Assembly (NCBI GenBank): GCA_910822075.1
Contig: CAJVGC010000432.1
Location: 1,860,001-1,924,000, forward strand
Source of the DNA: Senecio squalidus
Taxonomy: Eukaryota; Streptophyta; Magnoliopsida; Asterales; Asteraceae
Direction: 5' to 3'
DNA length: 64,000 nucleotides
A program made the translations under genes and the position numbers. The notes under the pieces are model-generated. The model did not search any database, had not been told where the DNA came from, and saw only the letters and a program-made list of their open reading frames with translations. This document shows positions 1 to 9,206 of the stretch, piece by piece (position 1 is the stretch's first letter; each line of letters opens with the position of its first letter).

Positions 1-345
1 TTTGTCCCGATAAACAAATCTTACGGGACAACCCCTAAACAATTCTAATTCGAAAAAGCTTTAGGGACTACGATTGTTGTCCCTAAAAATTGCACCAAAG
101 TGAAAAAATAGAGGGAATTTTGCCGCCTAAACTGAACTAAAAATGGCACCAAAGTGAAAAAATGGAGGGAATTTTGCCGCCTAAACTGAACTTTTAGGGG
201 ACTACATATGTAGTCGCGATAAGGCTTATGACAAAAAAATAACATGTCTAAATACTTTAGGCGACAACATGTAGTCCCTAAAAACGCTTAAATATAGTCC
301 CCAAATGTTTACCGTCTAAAATTCCCTCTAAAAAGGGGAGAGCAC
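1..345. repeat. Subterminal-type short inverted repeats (left block)
   Basis: Short motifs such as TTAGGGACTAC and GTAGTCCCTAAA recur in both orientations through this stretch, separated by AT-rich spacers. One 60-bp segment (a run of AAGTGAAAAAATGGAGGG and its neighbours) is duplicated in tandem at about 100-190. The same GGGACTAC/GTAGTCCC vocabulary returns at 2986-3446, so the two blocks may be the two ends of one DNA transposon whose left end lies outside the window. CACTA-type elements carry such subterminal arrays, but no terminal CACTA was found, so the class is unassigned. Confidence 0.5.
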
Positions 346-401
346 TTATCTTTACAAAATCTTTATATACATCACCACCACCACATCCAATTCTTATCCA
401 A

Positions 402-899
402 ATGGAGTGCTAATGTGGAGGTGGATATGTAGTGGTGAGATGATCACATCGACAAGGCAGCTTTGGTAGACTTTACTATGCGTGTCCGATTCAAAGGTCA
501 ACAAACAGCTTCTTTTATATATATATATGCAGTATATAAATAATTTATTTTTTAAAATGACATTCTTTATAACTTTTTACCGTTTTACAGCCTTTTGAAA
601 AAGACTACGGGTGTGGATATTTTGCATGGAAGGATGAGGTCACTTTTGAAAACATAAGTTCTTTTCTAGAGACAGACAACACCTTCAGATTCTTCTTCGT
701 GTGCAAGTTCTTCTTCAGGATCCTCTAGAACTACACTTACTCCGAAAAACACAAAGTGCTCAAACTGCAAGTTGTTAAAGTTGAAGATAAACGTAATGGA
801 GGCAAGACAAGCCATGGAGAAGAATCTCGATGACCACCCCTGTGAGTCAGCTGCAATACTTCATAAGCTTTTAAATGAAATGGCCAAACTTCGTGTGTA
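402..899 (+). pseudogene. Broken GRF-type zinc-finger protein gene
   Basis: Reading from ATG at 402 gives a GRF-type zinc-finger start: a Cys-rich CGGGYVVVR segment, then FGRLYYACP, which matches the NPGRRFYxCP part of the zf-GRF pattern. The frame carries two stop codons (TAA at 411-413, TGA at 441-443). After a likely intron ending near 590, a second exon gives DYGCGYFAWKDE, the second half of the finger, then a frameshifted tail rich in Ser, with CSNC and a helical end, stopping at 897-899. GRF fingers bind single-stranded nucleic acid in proteins such as NEIL3 and TTF2. In plants many short GRF proteins travel inside transposons. The stops and the frameshift make it a pseudogene; its place inside a repeat-bounded block suggests transposon cargo. 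Confidence 0.6.
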
Positions 900-1268
900 G
901 TAGTAGTTAGTGTTAGGTTAAATGTGCTAGAATAAAGGAGATCGAGGGATGCCCCGGTTTCCATGTTTTAACCATTTTAGGATGTAATGGTTTATGTTTT
1001 TTTCCTTTATTTTAATAAAAGTTCTTATGTTTATGGATATGTATGGCAATAAACACACTTTAAAAGCGTAGGTAAACACACTACAACTTAAATCACATTA
1101 AATCACATACATGAAGATACAATGCATAAACCATTTATAATAATGCATTTAGTACAAATACCAATGGTGCAAACATAAACATAACTTAAAAAGGGAGATA
1201 AACACACATTCACTTAATGTGTTAACATACACATTTTTATTCGGAAACACATAACACGAGGTCGTTAA

Positions 1269-1560
1269 AAGGCCACATTCCCCTTCAACTTTTCAATGAA
1301 AAGTAGCTTGTCATCAGCACCCTCCTCTACCTCCCTTTCAAGGTCCTGCAACCTTTGAAGCAATTCACCGTCTCTTTCTGTTTACTCTTGCAAATATTCA
1401 ATTGACTTATCCTTATTGATAACCCAACCAGGAGAAGCTTGGAGTTCTTGAATAAAGCCGTTGTATTCGTCAATGGTGCTAGTTAACCTAGCACTCACAT
1501 TGATAATCATGTGTGCAAGCATGAGGTCAACATCCTTTGTTTACAAGAAATACAAACTCA
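1269..1560 (-). pseudogene. Relic of an unrecognised coiled-coil protein
   Basis: On the minus strand, from about 1545 down to a stop at 1269, one frame reads as a helical, charged protein. It starts near DVDLMLAHMIINVSARL, continues through a Trp-containing segment, and ends in a Leu/Glu/Lys-rich coiled-coil stretch (LLQRLQDLEREVEEG). One in-frame TAA near 1384 interrupts it. I do not recognise the family. It may be a second cargo or accessory ORF of the same transposon-like block as the GRF relic. Confidence 0.35.
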
Positions 1561-1760
1561 GAATATCAAACCAATTATGAGATTGGGCCGAATCTCTCAA
1601 CTCAACAATCCTTCTCAAGTTCCACATCTGTTTGTTGTATTCTTGTTGTATGCATATGAATAAACTCGCATGCTTTATATACACAACATTTTGAAATCCA
1701 CTACCTACCCTTTCAATGTAAGCAACACACCTACCTTTACATCTATGTTATATATAACAA

Positions 1761-1800
1761 CTAGTTTTAATACCCATACGATGTACGGTAATCGAAAATA
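1761..1800 (-). mobile_element. Helitron-like 3' terminus
   Basis: Read on the minus strand, a short GC-containing hairpin (CCGTAC-atc-GTATGG) is followed by an AT-rich spacer and CTAG then T. This is the hairpin plus CTRR-T layout of Helitron 3' ends. The body would extend to higher coordinates; its 5' end was not located. Confidence 0.45.
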
Positions 1801-1934
1801 TATTATAATATTAATAAAATTAATAAATTGTTTTTATAAATATTAACACATGTTATTTTAAGAGATTGTCACATATAATGCATTTACCTTAAATTAAGTT
1901 AGAAAAAGTATCCTGTTTCTATGTTAGAAATCAC

Positions 1935-1936
<2 letters not shown>

Positions 1937-1968
<32 letters not shown>

Positions 1969-1992
1969 GTAATACTAATAATAATAATAATA
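1937..1992. repeat. (AAT)n-type microsatellite
   Basis: An imperfect run of AAT/ATA trinucleotides with two single-base interruptions. Confidence 0.9.
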
Positions 1993-1999
1993 GTTATAA

Positions 2000-2985
2000 T
2001 CCAATATTTATAAACTTTATCCATAATAGAAAATAAACATATGATATATTACAATTTGAGTATAATTCAAAAATATGCGACCATATGAAAACGTTTTAGA
2101 AAAAGTTTAAATATTTAGTATTATATATTTTTTTTTATTAAATATGGATTATCTCTAGATAATTAATTAAAAATTATTATTATTAATAATATTTAGACAC
2201 TTTGATTAAAGTATTTAATTTTGATTAAGATAATCTCAAATTTTTATTTAAATTATTGTATTATTGTAATTTTCTTTTGTATTATCTATCATCAATCTAT
2301 TACTCCCGGTCTAAATATTCACCATCTCCAATTCTCATATTCAATTCCCCCCTTATAACATCACAAATCACAAATCATTATCTCAATTTCTTCTCAATCA
2401 AAACCATGATTCTAACAAAATCACAAATCACAAATCACAAATCACAAATCGATGACATCATCCCTTCGCAACCCGATGACAAATCACAAATCACAAACCT
2501 TTGCAGCCCGATGACAAACCCTTGCAACCCGATGACATCATCCGTTTGCAGCCCTCTCATCAATTAGTTGTTGTTGCTTGTTTATCTTTAACTTCTAAAG
2601 TTGAAGAGATCCAAGCCCCTCTTTTGTTAGATTTGCAAGTATGTTTTTTTTTCTTCTTTTTATGTAGTCTATGAGTTTGATGAAATGTCTGACTGAAAGT
2701 TTTAAAATTTGGGTGTTTTTTTTTTTTTGTAAATGGAAGGATTAAACTTTGTGTTTGAATCAAAGACTATTATGAAGATGGAGCTTTTGTTGTTGTTGTT
2801 GTCTTGTTCTTCTTGGACAAACTTTATCGTCTTCATCTTTACGAGTTTTGTTCGGATTTGTATTAGATAAGATTGTTGGTCTTGTTGTTGGTTTGCTAGT
2901 TTGGTTTTTATTTTATTTTATTTGATGATCTTGTTGTTGTTGTTGTCTACTGAATTGGTGTTCAAATTGAATTTAGGGATCCTAT
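2000..2985. other. AT-rich non-coding stretch with CACAAAT repeats and TTG runs
   Basis: No gene seen. About 2360-2510 holds a degenerate run of the heptamer CACAAAT, some copies separated by a CCCGATGAC motif, which gives rise to a meaningless 103-codon open frame. About 2788-3030 has several TTGTTGTTG runs and a roughly 50-bp duplication around the sequence CTACTGAATTGG. Confidence 0.7.
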
Positions 2986-3446
2986 TTTTTATTTTATTTG
3001 ATGATCTTGTTGTTGTTGTTGTCTACTGAATTGGTAGTCCTGAAAAATATGTCTCCATAGGTTTTGTCCAAAATTGTTTGGACATCTTGTAGTCCCAAAA
3101 ACAATGTACGTATACGTTAGGCAAAAATTGTTGGGACATCTTGTAGTTCCGAAAACCATGTCCCTAGAGGTTTGGAGCAAAATTGTTGGGACAAATTGTA
3201 GTCCCGAAAGTCATGTCACAAGAAGTTATCGAACAGTTTCAAGGGACAAGACGTAGTCCCGAAAGATTTCGTCCCAACAAAAACCATCGACGTGGTCGGC
3301 CAACACGCAGTCCCGATAAATCAAAATTGTAGTTCCGATAACTTAATGGGACGGAGCAGTTGGGATTACGCTTCTGGGGATTACATATAGTCCCGATAAG
3401 TTTTTCGGAACTACAAACAGGATTTTTCGGGACTACATGGATAGTC
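2986..3446. repeat. Subterminal-type short inverted repeats (right block)
   Basis: At least ten copies of a GTAGTCCCGAAA/TTTCGGGACTAC-like motif occur in both orientations, spaced about 30-60 bp, many preceded by TTGTTGGGACA. The array stops abruptly at about 3446, directly before sequence that aligns with exon 3 of a desaturase gene. This marks a probable transposon edge, although no clean terminal inverted repeat or target duplication was found. Confidence 0.6.
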
Positions 3447-3449
3447 CCA

Positions 3450-4806
3450 AAATCCAGTTTCTGATGGAATGTAGGTTTATTAAATCAAGCTATATACTCC
3501 ATATCAGCATTTGCAGCTCTTGTTTATGCAATTGGCGGATTTACCTACCTTGTTTGGATTGTGGTAAGACTTGTTTGATTAACTTTTAACTTTGAATAGT
3601 AAATTTTTGATTTTATTTAAAATATGTAAGGGATATTATAAATGGGCAAACAAAAAATGTATTTAATGTTTTTCAAGGTCACCCATATGTTATAACTATA
3701 ATACCGTATAAAAGAATAGACTATATATGGCACCTAGATATGTACCCGGTTTGAGCTATTATACCAATTTCAACAAAAATGCCTTTAATTCATTGTTTGT
3801 TAAAGGACAACAATAGATAATATAACATGTTAGACATCTCCCAAAAGCTATTCTTGTACATTTATAATTTCAAAATTTTAAATGATTTTTTTATTTTTTT
3901 ATTTCTATTGTCAAACATATTTAATTTTGTAAAACTTGGTATAAACGAAATCATTTTGAAAATGTATTAGAAATCATTTTGAAAATGTATTAGACTTTAC
4001 TGTGTTATTCCTTTCTTTAGGAAGTTAGAACTACGTGGGGATATCACGTGACATTTCTAGTGAACTCGGCTTGTCACATATGGGGAAACCGAAATTGGAA
4101 CACAGGTGATCTCTCGAGGAACAATTGGTAAGTTCTAACAATGTTAAAATTCATTCAAATGCTAACTGAAGTAATAAATATTTGGAAATGTATTTACTAT
4201 AAAATCGATATATAGTATATATATATTCAGTTCCAAACCAACATATTATATGTATCCAATTTTTAAAATATGTTATCTGAATATATATGACCAATCAAAA
4301 TCTTTCAAATACATGAAATAGCATCTCATGTGTCAGTTTATATAGTTTATATAGATGTCAAGTAAGTTTGGCTCAATAACGTTTTTCGAAAGCTAGATAC
4401 GTACAATAGACTCGTTTAAAAGTTGATACGAACTATACATCTGAGAACAAAATTTGATATATTTCCAAAAACCTATATCTCTTCATTTTATAAAAACACA
4501 AAGTATAATAATATGTGTTATATTGATACATATTATAGTACTCCCTATATTTTAGTAAGTATTTACTATCGAAGTGTTATGTGTATACATAGGTGGGTAG
4601 CATTGATTACTTTTGGAGAAGGATGGCATAATAACCACCATGCATTTGAGTATTCAGCTCGACATGGCTAAAAATGGTGGCAAATTGACTTATGTTGGTA
4701 TATGATAAGGACTCTTGAAGCAATAGGGTTAGCCACCAATGTTAAGTTGCCGACGGAGACTCACAAACTTAAGAAGTCATTTGCTTCTCTTAACAAGTTC
4801 AAGTGA
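3450..4806 (+). pseudogene. Truncated ADS-type fatty-acyl desaturase relic (exons 3-5)
   Basis: Only the 3' half of a five-exon membrane desaturase remains. The end of exon 3 (to about 3561) reads FIK..YILHI, then, after a one-base frameshift, FAALVYAIGGF and a GTAAGA donor. Exon 4 is 4021-4127 and encodes FLVNSACHIWG with the Asn and His that belong to the di-metal site. Exon 5 is 4593-4806 and encodes GEGWHNNHH, the third histidine box. A TTA-to-TAA change at 4669-4671 stops the frame just after SARHG. Exons 1 and 2, with the first two histidine boxes, are absent; the transposon-like repeat block abuts the break. It lies in the opposite orientation to the other four desaturases. It cannot encode an active enzyme. 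Confidence 0.88.
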
Positions 4807-4894
4807 TTAATTACTCGTGTAACACATGCATATTGATCCTTTGCAAGGAACATCTTTAAGCTTTCAATATATGATTCACAACAAATAATAATAA

Positions 4895-5215
4895 CTAGAG
4901 GGTCGTGCGTTGCACGAGTTCGGGGGGAAAACGAAATGTGTGATCGTCTTGACGGTATTACCAACTAAAGCCCAACACCAGCCCATAAGCCCATAAGCCC
5001 ATAAGCCCAACACCCAACACCTAAGCCCAAACCAAGCAAATTTATTTTTAAAGCAGTACAAAAAAAAGGAAGAAAATGAGGTGGTTGCGGGGTTCGACTC
5101 TGGTCTCCTGGCAGTGGAGGCGGCAGTGCGCTAACCACTCCGGCAACAACCTGTTTTGTAATAAAAATGATAAAAATTGTATTTAAAGACAATATTTTGA
5201 TTATAGTAAAATGCA
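4895..5215 (-). mobile_element. Helitron-like element, minus orientation (3' end at 4895)
   Basis: Read on the minus strand the end is CTCGTGCAACGCACGA, a perfect GC hairpin, then CCCT and CTAG. The body contains a run of AGCCCATA/AGCCCAAC repeats (4970-5035) that is also seen inside the element starting at 47908, so the two belong to one family. The right boundary given here is approximate. A tRNA-like stretch at 5085-5150 lies within it. Confidence 0.5.
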
Positions 5216-5400
5216 CAAATCCATAGAAGAAGACAGTATTTAAATTAGATAGTAATAATAATAATGGTGATCGATTGTACCTTTAATTTTGATGTGGCTA
5301 GAAATTTGAAACCTTAATCTCTATACATGGGAAACTTCTAAGAATTGAATTTATATGTATCAAACTAGACTATCCATTGTCCATTTCTTATAAGCCTTGG
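5216..5400. other. AT-rich spacer
   Basis: No coding frame or recognisable repeat seen. Confidence 0.6.
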
Positions 5401-5865
5401 TTGATATAACATAATAACAACAAGTTCATTATTAACAGAAATGGGTGATATTGGTTTAGGCTATAAAGGAATATCATGAACCAAATATTTGAGCCATTAA
5501 ACTTCTTTAGCAGCAACGACTTAAGCAAGAAATGCAAATTACATAGTTGAATTTGCTATACAAGCTTGCTTCTTTTAAGCCAAAGAGATAAGACCTCCTC
5601 CAAGAAGAAATACCCTACCACGAGTAGAAGAATGATCTTCTATATGTATTAGTGATCCATGTGGTATCAGATTATCTTTCTAAAATAAAGGGAAATCAGG
5701 AAAAAGATAAACTATAGTCGATAGTTTTCTTCAACTACTTAAGCACTCTCATTATTGCTTGCCAATGATAAGTACTAGGGTGTTTAGTAAATCTAATTAG
5801 TCTATCCAAAACATATGAAATATGTGGTTTGTATTTGTCATGACATACATTAAGCATTCAATAAT
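5400..5865 (-). pseudogene. Ty1/Copia RNase H domain relic
   Basis: Minus-strand reading in pieces gives STYHWQAIMRVLK (the HWxAIxRVLxYL motif of Copia polyproteins), then LLGGGLIS, KKQACIANSTM (usually KKQxxIxxSTxEAE) and AAKEVxWL. This is the usual order at the C-terminal RNase H region of Copia pol. Several stops and frameshifts break it. The start of the polyprotein is missing. Confidence 0.65.
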
Positions 5866-6147
5866 CTCTGAGATTAGCAACTATTAGCATCATCTGTTGG
5901 TGATTTATATCACCAATATAATTTAAGTGTGATGAGATTAATCTTTTTCAATCAATATAATCTTGATAAATATCGAATAAGTTCGGAAAAGTGTGAAGTG
6001 CACACTTCTTCGAACTTATCTTGAACGACGAGGGTACGGGGGCAACGCCCCCTAATTTAAAATATAATGCAGCTATATTTTACCCGATTTTGATGGTTAT
6101 TAAACTGCTATTTGCAGTTATCAAAACTCCTATTTTTTGGTTAATAA
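5866..6147. other. Non-coding sequence with LTR-like GC box
   Basis: Contains ACGAGGGTACGGGGGC followed by AACGCCCCC (6028-6053), a GC-rich palindromic block of a kind often seen in plant LTRs. No boundaries could be set. Confidence 0.4.
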
Positions 6148-9100
6148 TGTCACACCCCGCTCAGGCAGAAACCCGATGTGCGAACAGTTTCAATAGTATC
6201 AGAGGTACAAGGTTACAACAATAATATAGCAAAACGTACATCGACTAAATTAGATAAATTCGAAGTACAAAGTTTTATAAATTTTGAATAGGGTAAAGTA
6301 GAATAACGTCAAATGGATCCTAAAGGAACTAATCATACCAAAACAAGTTCCCCGAAAACGATCCAAATAGTCACAAAAGCAAAATATCAATCAACGACAA
6401 CCTCAAACCCCTGAAAAGCATAAAAATACAACGTCAACATAAAGTTGGTAGGTTATTCGCTATTTTATAAAAACATTAAGTTCGAAAGGTTTTGACCTAT
6501 TTGAAATATATAAGACAATAATAAAGATATCTTGATTTAATAACAAAGTGAGATACATGCATAGCCTTAGATAAATAAATACACCTTAGCCTAACGTTTA
6601 ATAGCAACATTTACCCCCACCTTATGTGACATTCGCGAATTTCACGGTATAATTCTATCGACTCGTATTCGTTTTATTTATTTATGTTCGTGTTTTGACC
6701 CTATTGTATTCCTATTTATGTTTATCGTATTCGTATTTTATGAGTATTGTATTCGTATTTCTCGTATTTTATGGGTATCGTAATTGTATTTTATGTGTAT
6801 TTACGTTTATCGGGTATATAGTATGTGATTCGAATCTTTATGTCGGGAACGTATAGTCTTAAGTGCCTTTAGTATAAGTCTAGTATGCTCTTATGATAAG
6901 TTTAGGGGAATTATGCCTTAATTATACGATTAAGATTAACGTTTAAAAAGTATTTCATTTTTAGTCTTTTCGGAAATTCTATTACAAAACTAGTCCTATG
7001 AGAGAAATTCTATTACAATGTTGGTCCTTTTCAGATCTTATTACAAAAATCGTCCCTACCTACTTTTTGTCTTATTAAGCCACCAACTATTTTGTCTCTA
7101 TCTTCATTTCATCTCTATCACCTTCTCCCTCAAGAAAACACCTACAACACTCCTCCTTCTCTCTAACTTTTCCGGCGATCCAACCGTCAAATTCCAAATC
7201 CGAGACCGGATTATTGATCACCATCATCATCTTCATCTATCCTCCAAGTTTCGTTACGATCGGGTAAGTATTCCTCCAATTTAGTTTTAAACTTTATTCT
7301 ATTTTATCCAAACACGAAACTACCATTTTGCACCGTCAAAACCGAGATTTTATTGAGGATTATTGTATGTAATCATATTCTGGACATAGGGTTCCAATTT
7401 GGGGTCATTTAGACATCTAGAACACTCAGAAATCGATTTCCGATTATTGTAAATTTTCGTAAGAAAGCTTCTAGTTCACGTAACACCTCTATACAGCACG
7501 TAATTCATCAATTTCGCACGTAAGTAAGGACTTACGTGCCTTGCATGTCACGTAACAGTCACTCCCTTCACGTAATAACCTAATTTCGCACGTAACACTT
7601 CTGAAACACGTAATTAAGACTCCATGGTCACGTAACAGATTGTTACGCACGTAAGTGTACTTACGTGACTCCCAAGTCACGAAATTAAGCCATGTTGATC
7701 ACGTAACAGATGCCTTGTCGCGTAAGTAAGGCCTTGTCCACGTAATAGTCTTGCCTTGCACGTAACTTCGTTCTTTTGCACGTAATTAGGGTTTATGTCA
7801 CGTAAGTCTTGATTCCGTAATACCTTTTGCACGTAATAAGCTTCCTTGGCACGTAAGTAAGCCCTTATGCACGTATTTGACTCATTACTCACGTAATTCC
7901 ATTGTTTATCACGTAACAAGCCCTCTTGATCACGTAAAAGCTTGTTTGTCAAGTAACTATACCCGTAACTCTTGTATAACACGTAACTTGATACTTACGT
8001 GACTTGTAGTGCACGTAAGTATGAGGATCACATATCTAGTCTGTTGACTTTCCGAAACGTTTGTATTCCGTTATATCGATATTCAATATGGTCATGTTAA
8101 AACCCGTATAAGACGTTAATCATTAAGGCATAACCCTACTAGACTTAGAGATACTTAGACATGTTTTATTTACGTGATGTATAGGGCACTTAGACGTGGG
8201 ATCTTGACGGTATAATAGTATTTCCCGACATACTGTGATTTGGATTGCTTTGCTATACAGTGAGTTATTCGTTGCCCTTTTTACCCCTTTTTACATTTTT
8301 GGGCATGATTAGCGTTAAACAAATTTATTTTATGGTATGTATGTATTATGGTATGTATATATGGATATGAATGCTTTAGATGATCTCACCCAAACTTGTA
8401 CCGCCTTTGTGGTAGTACAAGGCCCCGTATACACACCTGTTAGCTGTTAGCCGCCGGTTGTATATATAGCGCTATATGGGTCTAACAAACCCTCATTGTT
8501 AACACTATTGGATGATGGATGCGCCCTGTCCGTGTTAGCAGTGTTATGACCGTATTATTGTTATCGAGGACAACCTAGTTTGAGACACTAGGTGGGGTTA
8601 GTTGCCAGTATTGTTAAGGTTCAGGTGTATCGTATGTTCCTAGAGCTGATATTCTATCCAGTATGGTATTTATTTTATGGTATGATTATGATATTTTATG
8701 AAACGAGTATGGTATTTTATGAAATGATTTTGGTATTTTATGGTATAAGTATGAGTATTTTATCAAAAGGTTTTGTAAACCTCACGTATATTTTGAAACT
8801 TCATTTTCAAATGACTTATCTTCAAATCTTATCATTTTGGGTCAAAACCTATTGAAACTCTTATCCTGTTATGTTTTTATTTACTATTGCGAATAATTCA
8901 CCAACTTTATGTTGACGTCGTATTTTAACGCTTTTCAGGGATTTGAGGTTACTCTTTATGATGATATGCTTTGATTGGCTACGTGGATCTTTTGCATGGA
9001 GTTTATTTTGTTTTATTGAATTCCTTAGTATCCCAAACTATGTAGCCGTATTTTGATATTATTCGGATGATTGTAATAACGTATTTTACTTCAAACTCTT

Positions 9101-9206
9101 TATCTATGTTGATTATGTATGGATTACTATGTTTAATGTAACCTTTGAATCTCTGATACCGTATACACTGTACATCTCGGTTCCGCCATTTATGCGGGGT
9201 GTGACA
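6148..9206 (+). mobile_element. Long LTR-like repeat R1, probable solo LTR
   Basis: The unit begins TGTCACACCCCGC and ends GCGGGGTGTGACA, a perfect 13-bp terminal inversion with the TG...CA ends of an LTR. No coding domain, primer-binding site or polypurine tract was seen, so a solo LTR of a large Gypsy-type element is the preferred reading. No 5-bp target duplication is visible (AATAA left, CCTTA right). The distal third (about 8040-8600) is alignable by eye with repeats R2 and R3. It carries the CACGTAA array at 7476-8030. Confidence 0.5.
7476..8030. repeat. CACGTAA-motif tandem array
   Basis: Around twenty copies of CACGTAA and near variants occur at roughly 20-25 bp spacing, separated by non-identical spacers such as CAGATGCCTTGT. 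It lies inside R1, at the place where R2 and R3 carry a different array. Confidence 0.8.

Noticed and set aside
2256..2567. 103-codon open frame
   Set aside because: Made of CACAAAT repeats (peptide KSQITNHKSQI), no domain and no splice context.
1..3446. Firm call of a CACTA (En/Spm) transposon
   Set aside because: Subterminal repeats fit, but neither a terminal CACTA/TAGTG nor a 3-bp target duplication nor a transposase was found.
5085..5150. tRNA-like segment (GGTTCGACTCTGG on plus; TGGTTAGCGCA on minus)
   Set aside because: A- and B-box-like motifs lie on opposite strands relative to each other and no cloverleaf could be drawn; probably part of a repeat.
7489..7982. Two minus-strand open frames across the CACGTAA array
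   Set aside because: They only reflect the repeat; no domain, and composition follows the array.
7476..8030. CRISPR-like array
   Set aside because: Repeat unit is only about 7 bp with variable spacing, there are no cas genes, and the window is a plant nuclear genome.
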